NCBI RefSeq assembly: GCF_010093815.1
Contig: NW_022985551.1
Span: forward strand, 640,614 to 704,613
From: Pseudovirgaria hyperparasitica
Taxonomy: Eukaryota > Ascomycota > Dothideomycetes > Acrospermales > Acrospermaceae
Reading direction: 5' to 3'
Length of the DNA: 64,000 nucleotides
Position numbers and translations under genes: made by a program
Notes under the pieces: model-generated
Databases searched by the model: none
The model's input: the letters and a program-made list of their open reading frames with translations, nothing else
What the model was told of the DNA's origin: nothing
Shown: piece after piece, positions 12,352 through 23,563 of the stretch
Layout: every line of letters begins with the position of its first letter
How positions within the stretch are numbered: the first letter of the stretch is position 1

Positions 12352-13240
12352 ATGTCTGTTGTCTCCCTTCTCGGCGTCAAAGTCCTCAACAACCCCACTT
12401 CGTTTGACGCAAAATATTTATTTGAGATAACATTCGAGTGTCTCGAGTCTCTCTCGAAAGACCTGGAGTGGAAACTCACCTATGTCGGATCGGCTACATC
12501 TTCCGAATACGATCAAGAATTAGACTCGTTACTCGTTGGGCCCGTGCCTGTGGGTGTAAACAAGTTTCTCTTCGAGGCAGACGCGCCAGACCTCACCCGT
12601 ATTCCCAACAACGAAATTCTTGGTGTTACTGTCATCCTGCTAAGCTGCAGCTATGATGGCAGGGAGTTTGTCAGAGTTGGTTATTACGTCAACAACGAAT
12701 ATTCTGAAGAGGCCTTGAATGCAGAGCCGCCTTCGAAACCCATCATCGAGAAAGTGAGGAGGAGCATTTTGGCTGAAAAGCCAAGAGTCACTCGTTTCGC
12801 CATCAAATGGTGCGACTACCTTTCCTATCACATTGTTTTCCAGCTAACACAATTCCTATAGGGACTCTGAAGAATCGGCTCCCGCCGAATTCCCGCCCGA
12901 CCAGCCAGAAGCTGATCAGGCTGAAGACGACGCCGATGCATACGGCGCTGAGGAAGAGGAGGAAGAGGAGGCTGACGCTGCAGTTGAGGGTGAGGGCGAG
13001 GCCGCACAGGGCGAAGACATGGAAATGGGTGGTGTCGAAGAGGCGGCCGAGGCCAAGGTCGAAGATGATGCCGCCTCAGACGCTGGCAGCGAAGATTTGG
13101 AAGCCGAAAGCAGTGGCGAAGATGACGAGGAGGATGAAGAGGAAGAAGTTGTCGAGGAGGCTGGCGACGACATGGAAACGGACGAGGCTCAACCAAAGGA
13201 TGCAGCTCAACCGGGTGGTCAGGACGTTATGGTCCACTAG
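12352..13240 (+). CDS. asf1: Histone chaperone Asf1
   Basis: Two exons, 12352-12809 and 12862-13240, encode 278 residues. The 52-nt intron splits a Trp codon and has a GCTAACA branch site. The first 155 residues are the Asf1 immunoglobulin-like core: [20 protein letters not shown] at the start, then [20 protein letters not shown] and [18 protein letters not shown] at the end. The remaining ~120 residues are a highly acidic Glu/Asp/Ala tail, as in other fungal Asf1 proteins. Asf1 binds H3-H4 dimers and hands them to CAF-1 and HIR for nucleosome assembly during replication and transcription; the acidic tail contributes to histone binding. The length is as expected. Confidence 0.96.
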
Positions 13241-13480
13241 TTTCACGCAAAGCACATGTGGTTACCTCGAACATCACCACTCTAAATACCCATACGTTGT
13301 ATGACAGCATCACGATAGTTTTCATGAGCATAGATAGATATGATGTGGTTGAACACAAATATATTTCCACTTGAGACATGTTTTCTGCTGAAAAGGCTTG
13401 GCATTGTGAATTTCCGCCCAAGTCCAACCTCTATACCTTTCCACTCCAGTAACATAACACAACACCAGCACACTCACGAA

Positions 13481-14299
13481 ATGCCTCATCTGACGCGAAA
13501 GGAAAGAAGTAAGAGAACTGCTGGCACGCCTCCAAAGCAGACGAAGTCCAAATCTACAAAAATTCGTACGTAGAGATAGTTCATGTGCATCACGTGCACA
13601 CTAAACTTTTTCTCTTTTTCGTTTTTCCGGTTATCTTTCGACCTGATTCATCTAATAAATCTCTTAGAATCACACGAGTCAGAGTCTGACAAGCATGCGG
13701 CTAAGAAACGCAAGACGGCCAGCGAAGAGGCTGGAAAGAGTATGAAGGATGGGGTTGTGGGGGATCATGTAGTGATGGCGGAGGAAGAAGAAGATGATGA
13801 TGATGAAGACGACGACGACGACGAGGAGGAGGATGTTGATGATGGTGTTGATGATGGTGTTGATGATGGTGTTGATGATGGTGTTGATGACGAGAGCAGC
13901 GACGAAAGCAGCACTGAGACCAACGACGAAAGCGGCAATGACAGCAGCGATTCAAGCAGCGATCAAAGCAATGATCAAAGCAGCGACGAAGACACCGACA
14001 CCGACATCGACATGGACGACAATACCAACACCGCCTCCCCATCCCCATCCCCATCCTTCCATCCGCCCACAAAAACCACAACACCCGCGACCGCACTCTC
14101 CGCCTTCTCAGACTTCTACCTCGCCGCCGTAACGGCCGAGTTCGCGGACGATCTGGAGAAGCTGCGGCGCGCGCCTGATTTCCGCATTGCGAGCTTGGAT
14201 GTGCTTGTGCGTGCGCTGCGGCAAGGGGAGCGTGGGTTTGCGCGCGGCGAGAGGGAGAGGATTGGGAGGGGGGTTGTTGATGCTGGGGATGAGGCTTGA
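13481..14299 (+). CDS. RSA3: Ribosome assembly protein Rsa3-like
   Basis: Two exons, 13481-13565 and 13668-14299, encode 238 residues; the 102-nt intron joins phase 1. The N-terminus is basic (MPHLTRKERSKRTAGTPPKQ), the middle is a long acidic Asp/Glu/Ser region with four exact VDDG repeats, and the C-terminus carries the Rsa3 motif (FYLAAVTAEFADDLEKLRRA followed by PDF and VLVRALRQGERGF). Rsa3 acts with the Dbp6 complex in early pre-60S assembly in the nucleolus. Only the C-terminal ~60 residues are conserved, so the family call rests on that block. It lies 240 bp downstream of ASF1 on the same strand and is convergent with LDB17. Confidence 0.82.
13835..13890 (+). repeat. 12-bp coding minisatellite (VDDG)n
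   Basis: Four perfect copies of a 12-base unit (gttgatgatggt) plus a partial fifth lie inside the acidic region of the Rsa3-like gene and encode Val-Asp-Asp-Gly repeats. The lack of sequence divergence between copies suggests recent expansion or active homogenisation. Confidence 0.9.
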
Positions 14300-14454
14300 G
14301 GCTTGAGTGAGAGGGGATTGAGGAAGGGAGTGTTTGATAGATGAATTAGAGTCTGTAGTGTTGCTACTGTATGTACTAACTAGTCCAGTGTGGATATAGG
14401 AAAAGCATGTGTACGCGTCGTATGGCAGCTCTATTTACATACTAGCTATAATTG

Positions 14455-14472
14455 TATATATATATATATATA
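14455..14472. repeat. (TA)n microsatellite
   Basis: A run of nine TA dinucleotides in the short convergent interval between the Rsa3-like and Ldb17 genes. It is probably just A/T-rich 3' flanking DNA. Confidence 0.85.
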
Positions 14473-14499
14473 AACCGATGACTAAATCATGGGATATCG

Positions 14500-16150
14500 C
14501 TATGTAAACCCCCGACTCGGCGTCACCTCACCTGGCTTCGCCATGTGCTCTGCGACTTGCACCACGCTTAACGTGCTCTCGCTCGCACCCTCTCCTTTCA
14601 CACTCATGCCCAGCATCCGTCTTGCCAGTTCCCTCTGGCCTGCACCCGCTGCGCCCTTTTCGGGGCTTGAGCTTGGTTCGTCCGCACCCTCTGTAGCTTG
14701 GGGTGTGGTCGGCGAGTCGTTGTCGTCGTCATGATAGTTCAGGGGAGTTTTCGGTACTAGCCATGGGACTGAGGTACAGCGTGTGACGAGCCGCATCGTC
14801 GTCTCGTCTACGGGCGCGAAGTGTGTGCCAGAATCGGCGAGGAGGCTTAGCATCTTGAGCACCTCGGCGCGTTTGTAATGCGGCGGTGTAGCGAGCTGGC
14901 TATTCGCGAGTAGTGGATGCAGAACACGTAGATAGGTATGTCTAAGAGCGGCAGCTGGGGGGCTATCAGATGGTAAATCAAGCAGGTTGCGCAGTATCAC
15001 GTCGAGTAGAACGTAGAGGTCATTGGTGTAGAAGTACTCTGCCGTATATGTGGACTGGAAGAGGAGGTATAAGAGTTTGAGGATCAGTAGCTGGAGTGAA
15101 GTCTCCGACTCGCGGTTGAGAAGTAGGATGAGGTTACAGCCGAAGGTCTTGTAGGACGTGCCGTGAGTGCTAAGGGCTTTGATTACGCGGTTTGTGAGGG
15201 GCGTAGGGGTGCGGGCGCCTTTGGCGGGATGGGTCGATGAGACCATGTATTGTTCATTGAGGACAAGCTGAATATTCATTAGTATGCGTGAAATTCAAAG
15301 TTGGACTGTATGGGCCATACTAAGACTCGTATTATAGGGTAGTGGTATGGGTCGTTCACGTCGTCAGAAGCGCCTTCGATTACTTGGAATAAGTAGAGAA
15401 CGAATGTGTCGTTAACAGCCGCTGAAGAGCTATTAGCTCAATCTCCACTATCATTCAGGCGTCATACTCAAGTCTTCCCATGTCAGTCGTTGTATCCTCG
15501 ACATCTCATACAACAGCTCCAGCAGCGTTCTATGCAAGCTTGGATCTTCCTGTATCTGCTCTTCTTGCGTTAACTCCACCAAGCGAGGAAACACCCCCTC
15601 AGTCTGCATCATGCGTAGGGTCTCATCGTCGCTTCGACCATCAATCAGAAGAAAAGCTGCTATCATATGCAGTGTCGGCGCATCCTCCTCCTGCAGAAAG
15701 TGTCAGCTCTTAACCCTTCCTCAACTTGGCGCCTCTTTATACCTGTAGCAAGCCATACACAATCTGCCTCCGCACATACTCTTTTGACGTCTTGAACAAG
15801 GCCGACTGCGTCAGTCTGTACGAGGACCGCGCCACATCGTATTCAGACTGTAGGTACTCGTCTTCGTCAGTCAGCTTTCTTCCACGCAAGCAGACACCGG
15901 AACGCGCACCCTTGAATTTGGTCGTGAAGCTCAAGTAGCTCCGCAGAGCGTTGTCTATCAGCTCATGGTCTGTGGAGTCCGAGGACAGGATATCGCTCAG
16001 TTCTGCGGCAGCAACAGTCAGCACGGGTCGTTTTATGACATGCACACACTTTTGTGTGTCGAATAGCGGGGATTCTTCGAGCGAAGGGTGGTACTGACCT
16101 TCCCAGAATTGCTCCTCGTTGTCGAGAGAGTATGAGACCTCAAATTCCAT
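14500..16150 (-). CDS. LDB17: Ldb17/SPIN90-family actin patch protein
   Basis: Four exons, 16150-15743, 15690-15468, 15421-15321 and 15267-14500, encode 499 residues; introns are 52, 46 and 53 nt, with consistent phases. The conserved leucine-rich helical core is evident in exons 3-4: [40 protein letters not shown], and [18 protein letters not shown] followed by PPHYKR. This is the SPIN90/Ldb17 domain. In yeast Ldb17 localises to cortical actin patches and regulates Arp2/3-dependent actin assembly in endocytosis; fission yeast and metazoan relatives activate Arp2/3 to make linear filaments. The C-terminal ~70 residues are low-complexity. I saw no SH3-binding polyproline run as strong as in the yeast protein. 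Confidence 0.9.
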
Positions 16151-16643
16151 GCTGAGGCCGAGTGGAGGGCGCTAGAGGCATGGCCTTGAGGCGCTCGCGC
16201 CGGGAAGGGAAATATGGCAGAAGATTGCCGTTGGACTTGTTGCGAGTCGACGGTTGTGGTTGTGGTTGCTTGTGAAATGTGGGGTAGAACTAATTTCGAG
16301 GCTGGCCTCTATGCTAGATACAGCATAGAACAAAGCAGAAAAGAAAATAAAAATTACCACAAATCATGGTGACAAGGGCATACATGTGGTCGATCCGAAT
16401 ATTCCCACTTATATGATGCAACAGTCAGTGTTACACCATCGTGCGTGTGACCCTCCAAGTTACACTATGTATTTCACAGATGTATCAGAGTTTGGGCGTG
16501 TAGATGGACTCTGTAAGTGGCTAAATATATTTGAATAAGAACCTAGTCGTGGATCTGGATTCTATTTTCTTTGGGTTTCGTTGTTCATGGTAATCGTTAA
16601 GGCTTTATGTCAACAACTGCGTGGACCTGGCTGCGCTATATGT
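16151..16643. other. LDB17 promoter and downstream region of the Sec14-like gene
   Basis: Nearly 500 bp separate two minus-strand genes. The sequence is A/T-rich with no recognisable coding potential. Confidence 0.5.
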
Positions 16644-18551
16644 CTATGACTTAGTCTCCCCTCCTGTCTCTACTTGCGTTTTACTTCGCAGATACTCTTC
16701 TACGTCTTTGTCTTCTGCAGCATCAACTCGAGGGTCTTCTCTTTTAGTCTGAGGCTGTATTTCCTTATCCTTGTCTGCCGCCCCAAGGCCGACCGCCCCA
16801 GCAAGCATGCCAGCGGCAGCGGATGCGCCCTCATACGCCTGGTTCGCCACTGACTTTGCTTGATCTACGTAACCAGGCTGCGTCGTGTCCTGTGCTCCGA
16901 GAGGTTGTGATACGTCCTTTGGTGCCTGACCAACCGTACCTGGTTCCATAGAAACAGTCTTGTCGCCGTCTCCATGGTGGTTAACGGCAGGAGTACCTTC
17001 AGCGCCCTGTCCGGCAGCGTGAGTTGGCTCCTGCTGCTCGAAACGAGTCTCAGACGTGCCAATCCGTGCACCTTCGAGTTTCTTGGAGACTTCATCAACA
17101 TCGGGATGCGCCGGATTTAGTGCAGAAGCGGGGACAGCAACACCGAGGGCTTCCTTATTTTGAGCCGGAGTGGATGCTCCTGGCGAGGATGAAGACGACG
17201 GCTCAGTGTCGAGAGGTGTGCCCTCAGTGGTCGGGTGAGTAGAGTTTCCGGTCTCAAAGCGTTCGAGCGTTTTGCGTCCAATCGGTCTACTAGGTGTGTC
17301 CTCGAAGCCCTTGAAAGTATGACCAGGAGCGAGCTTCGCTACAACTCTACGTCTAAGTTTGCCATCCTCCGTCCCAACAGCAACAGCTTCCGTCTCCCCC
17401 TTCTCGTTTGGGATCCACTTAATAGGCCCCGTTGGGAATGTTCTCCGTCCGTTCTCGTCCGCTGAGCTTTCCCATACCAACGCCTCTGCGATGTCTGGCT
17501 CGATGTTGGGCATCTGACCAAACTCATAGTCGAGTTGCCCGCCATACTTCTTTGGAATGTTTGCCGGGTCGATGTATCGCTCCAGTGTTGGTTTCACGTC
17601 ATTTGCGCCTAGAATGAAGATCTTAGACACAGTGATCGGGTCGAACCACCGTTTTATCCAACCCCACACAGTGGGGAAAAATGCGGGAGCACCAATAATC
17701 TGCAATTTTGTCAGCCAGGTCTTAGGAAAAATCGAACCACCTACAAATATCCTATCCAATGTCTCCGGATAATGTGCAGTAGCCAACGTACTTGCATCTT
17801 GCATATGCGCCTTCAGATTCCAAAACTGCTTTAGCCCGACTTTGGAGATATCAACTATGTTGTTGCTCTGGCTGATGGGCGTCTCAGGGTGGTCGCGCCC
17901 TTTGATGGCCGTACATAGCGGAAGGATGAACGTGATCATATTCTCATAGAGAGCAAAGAGACGGAGCATCTTCGTGGGAACTTTGGTGGCGTTGAAATTG
18001 ATCGGAGGTGGGTATTTAGCGGTGTTCTCTTCGTATGCGGTGAGGGTTTTCTGATTCAAAGGTGCGACCTCGTACACATACACAGGTATGCCTCTTCGGT
18101 CACGACGGCCGGTCCACTGGGGATACTGGTGGTTCATAAGTAGCTATACCACCTGGGCTGGAAGATGCTGACATACTAGCTTGCGCGTAGCCTCATATTC
18201 GCCGACATTGATACGCTCGTAAAGTTCCTCAAGGTTATTCTCTTTTCTCCAGTCCTCTGTGTCTTTAAACTGCCCATACGCTTCTTGTGCGTTGAACTTT
18301 CGCGCACGCAGGTATCGCCTTTGGGGAGCTGTCAGCTTTGAGCCCCTTGGAGAAAGGAGCGGGATCAATTACAGTAAGGTCTCATCGTCGTGGCTGGGCT
18401 CTCCCTTGCCATCCTCGCCTTTCGGTTTGTAGTAGCCTTTCTCTTCGCATAGAACTTTGAACGCAGTTAATGAAGCTTGTTGTTGAGCATTGAGATGACC
18501 GATGTGCGCCGCGGGGTATTGGAACGAAGGAACTTTGGTGAGGTCGGCCAT
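16644..18551 (-). CDS. Sec14-like CRAL-TRIO lipid-binding protein with long disordered tail
   Basis: Three exons, 18551-18373, 18318-18177 and 18125-16644, encode 600 residues. The second intron is placed as 51 nt so that the family block RKL-YPQWTGRRDRRGIPVYVY stays intact; an alternative acceptor would leave a 33-nt intron, which is too short. Residues ~1-110 form the CRAL-TRIO N-terminal helices (RYLRARKFNAQEAYGQFKDT) and ~110-300 the lipid-binding lobe ending in IPKKYGGQLDYEFGQMP. The last ~300 residues are polar and low-complexity. Sec14-type proteins exchange phosphatidylinositol and phosphatidylcholine between membranes and prime PI kinases. The long tail is unlike the compact yeast Sec14, so a specialised paralogue is more likely than Sec14 itself. 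Confidence 0.9.
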
Positions 18552-19030
18552 GATGTTATGGCAAGTTAAGGTGAAAATATAGGAATAGAATGTGTATCGG
18601 CGCAAAGAAGCGCAATCTATGAGGCAAACAACTCTATCAACAATTGTTCATAGATTCAATTTCTGACGTGGACCGGTCAGTTGGAGGCACGACGTCAGAT
18701 CGGAAATCGGTGTCCGCTGGTCCAAGCTCCCTCCCAACCACCTCCGGGCTCCCCTGTCTTGACTCGGGTTTTAAGATGGTCCGAGTATGCAATGCCGATG
18801 CTGACTTCATGTCTCGCTTGGCCTCCTGAGTCATGGGTAAATAACCTCATATCTCCAACGTTGCTGAGGATTCTAACAGCAACACTCAGTTCAGGGCTTC
18901 CAGGTGACATCAATATCTACTCTCCAACAATTGTACACAGTATGCCGCTCAAAAATAGCGAAAAAAAAAATAAAGATATGCAACATGCTCAGAACGCCTC
19001 TCCATGCAAAAAGTCAATGGCCAGACGCTG
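18552..19030. other. Sec14-like promoter and POM152 3' region
   Basis: Almost 480 bp separate two minus-strand genes. It holds an A-rich run near 18958-18970, but no gene is visible. Confidence 0.5.
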
Positions 19031-22000
19031 CTAGTTCTGTAACAACTTTTGCCCTTTTCTCGATCTTGCGCCATCTTCTCCTGGACGCGGAAAGGCACAC
19101 CATCGGTCTTTGATTGCAACGGCCTCGTACTGGCCCTCTTCGCTAGCTTTGACCTTGATGCTGAAGTCGTCGGTCCTTTCGACTCTAGTCTCAAGGACTT
19201 TGCTCTTATGTCCGCTTTTAGCATTCGCAAGTGTGCTGCGTGTGTATGTAACCTCGAAAGGGGGTGTTCCCGTAAAGTCAAACGAGATTTCCGTCTCGCC
19301 GCCTTCCCGTAGATTTATGCTTGTGACTCTACCCTGCGATATACGCACTGTCGGCATTGGGTGAATAGTAGCTTCTAAGTTCGTGTTGGCACGGCAATTT
19401 GAAGCATTGTCGGATATTCCCGTGATGGCAAACGCTCCCGGGGCCTCCGCAAGACGTCGGAACGAGGTGTCTGGAGACGCAGCCTTGAGGGTCTTGTCGT
19501 TGAACTTTGTAAACACTTGGAACGGAGGAGTGCCGGAAAGCGTGTACGAAAGGCGCTCACCAACACAGTAGTCAGTGCGACTTTCCACGGCGGTGATAGT
19601 TGGAGCATCGTGTACCGAGATTGAGACCTTCTTTGCATCTGCACCTAGCCGCCGTTGACAGCCACGGCTGTCCCGAATTTTGCGAATGAAGACATTCGAG
19701 ACACCGTGTTGTAAGTGTTTATGCGAGATGCGAAGCTCGTAAAGGTTGCTGGGGATATTCGGAATGGTGACATATTCTGGGCTGCGGCTGCGTCCGCTCA
19801 AATGTTTGATCTCAACCTCAAGGGTGAAAGGCGGGACACCAGTAAGCTTGACCGGAATCACTTCCTCGCCATCTGCTTCTCTAGAGCAGTAGCTGTATGT
19901 CTTCCCGGGCTGCTCAAATTGCCCATCAGGGCGTGGGTGGACCCTTTGTTCGACCACTATGATCGTATTTTTCGTCCCGAGGTAATTTGCGTCGTTCAGT
20001 TTGTTGAAGTCATATTCGTAGATACCCGGTTTCATAGTATCCACTCTGACGTTAGCGACACCAAGGGCAGCCTTGATCTGTTTTTGGCTGGTCTGTCTGG
20101 GACCTTTGTCTGGCTTGATGTTTTCGGTATATTCGAGATCATACGGAGGCGTACCTGTTCAAGTTAGGCCGAAGTTTTATATTGTTAAATTCTGCACTCA
20201 CCTGAAATCATTACGTCAAAGGAATCTTCGTCCCCTTCACATACAGCGTTCTTAATGTAACGATCACCAGACAGCGTCATGGAAGGATTCTCAGGTATGC
20301 TGATTCCTGGGCGTGGGACCCAGCCAACATCAAATCGCTTCCCACTTTCCTCGATAGATCCAGGACAGTTAGCGTCATACAAGCTTACAAGCTCGTATGT
20401 CCCTGATTGTGAGACTTCCAGGGCATCATTCTCTCGGGTGAGTAATATTGTCAATTTTTTCTCTGGCTGTTCGAGATTTCGGTACGTCGCCATCCAGTTG
20501 GGCTTACCTGTCAAACGAAGAGGTAGACGCACTTTCTTGCCTTCTAAGATCTGAAGGGAACGTTTGCCTTCAATAAGCCCAAAGTAGGCCTTCGGTCGTT
20601 CATTGCGGACCTTGAACTTTGCTGTCTTGTCCAGAAACTCCTTGCACCCAAGCCTGTCCGTGATTCCCGTCAGGACGAGCGAATAGTCTCCGCCGGATTT
20701 GAGCGGCTCTGTCTGAATTTTGAAGTCTGGGCCACTGATATCCTCTTCCTTGCGTTTGCTTCGCTTGCCGCCATGCACAAGTTCGTATTCGAGAGTGAAT
20801 GGGCCTTCGCCTTGGAGACGGACACCATAAGAGACGGGCCCATCGATACAGGCTTCTTGTGGGCTATCGTCAGTAAATCGTGCCGACGCAGCTGGTTTTA
20901 CATCCTGAGTGACACGATCGCCAAGGGATACTTGCTTGTAGACGGCGTCGCTAATTTCCAAGAACCTATATGTGTATTTTCCAGCAAGCGAGGGTTGAAG
21001 GATAATCTGGCCTCTGAGACCGGAGATCTGCGCGGATTTGGGAGTAGGCGGGGAGCCGCTCTTCTCTTCGATCCAACTGATGTCAAACGGAGGTGTGCCG
21101 ATGAGGTCCAAATCTAATCGAATACCAATTGGATTGCCGGCGCATTTATCATGGATGTGCTCTGTCGTAATGGACATTTCTGGTTCAGGGGGGTTTTGAA
21201 GTAAACATGAAGCTGGCTCCATGACCTCTCCTGAACAGTAAGCACTGGAAACTGACCGCAACGTGTAAAGTCCGCTCTCATGTACATAAAATCTATCTTG
21301 CAGGCTCTTGAGTGTATGCTTCTGTATCACGGCTAGAGGGCCGTGTTCACCATTTGGAGTGAGATCGTCTTCCTTGGTAAAGATGTACTCCAAGTCGTGC
21401 ACCGTGCCTTGAATTGGGCCTTTGCCTGAGGAGGAGAAGTCAAGGGGTAGCGCAGTCGCTCTTCCCTTCGCGACCTGCAGAGGTTTCTGGTAATTGCATT
21501 TGCTGAGCTTGACTTTGGGTCGCTCATGGACCATCAACGTTTGGTGGTGAGCAGTGTTCTTTCCGGACGCCCGTGTGCCCTCTTCATCGGATCCAGGGGC
21601 ACCGTATGAAACCTTGTTACCCAGAGCATCTTGCACTTCATCTATGGTGTATGACCATACTCCGCTGTGATGGAGGGTTTCGCTTAGCGGGACAGAGACG
21701 GTATGTGAGCGAGCCCATGATAAATCGGACTCTCCGCTCCTGACCAAAGTAGACGATTTTTGCTTTCCATAAGGAGAGACGAAATCGTCTGGTTGAATGC
21801 TCTGAAAAGATGAGCTGTGTGGCTCACCATTCATGAAGCGGTGGTAGACAACTTTCAAAGGTGGAGCGCCCTCGACTTCCATAGTGATATCGGACAATTC
21901 GTTCCGACATCTGTTGCTTCCTGTCGACTTTATCCGGGCTTGTGGACAGTTCACGACCAAGAGTTCGGACATGTGTGCCTGAACTTCGAGATCAGTTTCG

Positions 22001-22985
22001 TCCACTACCCTTTGCAGGATGTACAACCCAGTCTTCTTCACTGGATAGTTCATCAAGATTGGCGCTGTGGGATCCGACGTTTTCTGCTCCTTCTTAGACT
22101 GGTTTCTAAGCTTCTTGATATCCTTCGCCGACAGTGTGATGAGGTCACTACTGGTGTTCTCGAGATCGATGTGTAGAATTTCCATGCGAACCGGGTTGGT
22201 TTGGTTGATCTGAATGGGTATATGTATCGAGTTGACACCGCCACCGATGCAGAACGCGTCATTTGTCGGATTCAGCAGCGCGGAACTATACACCTCAAGT
22301 CAGTAAAGCCTTGGACAATTAGTGAATCAGAACGTACCCCTCTGGTAAGATATTGATGATCTGTTTTCCCAGAATCAGAGACGCATTTTGTATGATATGT
22401 CCCGGCTTGACAGAACGACCCATCAGACCCATCTCATCGTCCTGTATTGCCTTCAGGAATCCAAACAGCCATAGGTGTATTGGTATCTGCATGTCCGTAA
22501 GAATCAATCACAATACTACAAATTATCGAACGTACCCCGACACGGAACATTAGTATTATATTCAGCACCATATGAGCCCCCCAGATGAGAGCAGTGAAGG
22601 ATGTAGACCACTCTAGCCATGGGATTTGAAGGACTGGTATGCCAAAGATGAAGACGAGGTCGAAGCCGCACCATTTCAGAAAGGCCCAGAAGGATTCTGT
22701 GTCATCGGCGACCAAATTGTAGTAGTCGTAGAACCGCCATGCGTGGAGGATGCCATAGAATAGAAGAATGTAGAGTCGTTGCGAGGGAGCGTCAATCGTA
22801 TCGAAGGGTATCAGAGGAGAGGCAGCTGAGGTTTGTGTAGGTGCCTTTGGCATGCTCTGCAAGCCTGTGCTCACCTTGGCTGTGTCGGCTGGGGGCGCAT
22901 TTTGCGCATTTTGTCGCCGGCGAGCCGTAGGAGTTGATTGCGGCGTCTGCGGGAAGGCAGAGCGAAGTCGTGGAGTGCCGTTCAT
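19031..22985 (-). CDS. POM152: Nuclear pore membrane glycoprotein Pom152
   Basis: Four exons, 22985-22536, 22486-22338, 22285-20202 and 20154-19031, encode 1268 residues, the usual length for the family; introns are 47-52 nt with matching phases. The N-terminal ~60 residues are Pro/Thr/Ala-rich. Hydrophobic segments follow (LYILLFYGILHAWRFYDYY; LVFIFGIPVLQIPWLEW; MVLNIILMFRV). The rest is a lumenal array of immunoglobulin-like repeats with recurring G-x-P-P-F motifs (TGVPPFTLEVE, SGTPPFQVFTKF, TGTPPFEVTY). Pom152 forms the lumenal ring around the nuclear pore complex and helps anchor it in the pore membrane. A two-codon upstream ORF overlaps the start codon. Confidence 0.95.
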
Positions 22986-23563
22986 TGCATCCTGCGAATT
23001 GTATAGTTACTTACAGGCAGTAAAGAGTGGAGCGCCTGACTATCAGGACGACGGTTCGCTGAGTCGTGTGCTGTGTTTGCTGATGAGTGAGTTCGGGAAG
23101 TTTGCACTGAAAGTCAATTAACATCGAAGCTCTAATAACACACGGCAGCGCGTCACTGAAAACCCGCGTCTGCCAAGATGATGCTTGGCGGACCCTGATG
23201 ATTGCCTGGGGCAGAAACCAAGTAGTAACATTCTTCCATAGAGAAAGTGCAGAGTGAAGTGTTTCCATCACGCGTTGTTCACGCAAGAATGAAAGCCTGG
23301 TATTGTCTGGCATAGTGAGTGAGCTTGTCACGGAATCCCTCTACCTGGCTCAGTAGTCGCCCAGCCTCCTCAAAATGAAGCCTTGCGGCACTTCGGCCTC
23401 GTTCCTTCAATCTGGGTCTTTCTTACTTCATCCCTCTGGCGCTACGTGGTAACCTGGATACATTACTTACTATAAGCCTGTGGCCCTCAAGAAATTTCCG
23501 TCGGAGTGCTGAGAAAGGCATCATATTCGCGAGGAGTCTGCGTTGAACCGATCCGATCACGGG
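22986..23563. promoter_or_regulatory. divergent promoter POM152 / UCH37-like
   Basis: 578 bp lie between divergent start codons. It carries the POM152 upstream ORF at its left end. A minus-strand open frame at 23011-23331 has no conserved features and is probably leader or promoter sequence. Confidence 0.5.

Noticed and set aside
18126-18176. Shorter 33-nt intron option in the first Sec14-like gene
   Set aside because: Too short for a fungal intron and it would insert residues into the conserved RKL-YPQWTGRRD block; the 51-nt option restores the family sequence.
23011-23331. Minus-strand ORF upstream of POM152
   Set aside because: No conserved features and located in the divergent promoter; read as leader or promoter sequence.
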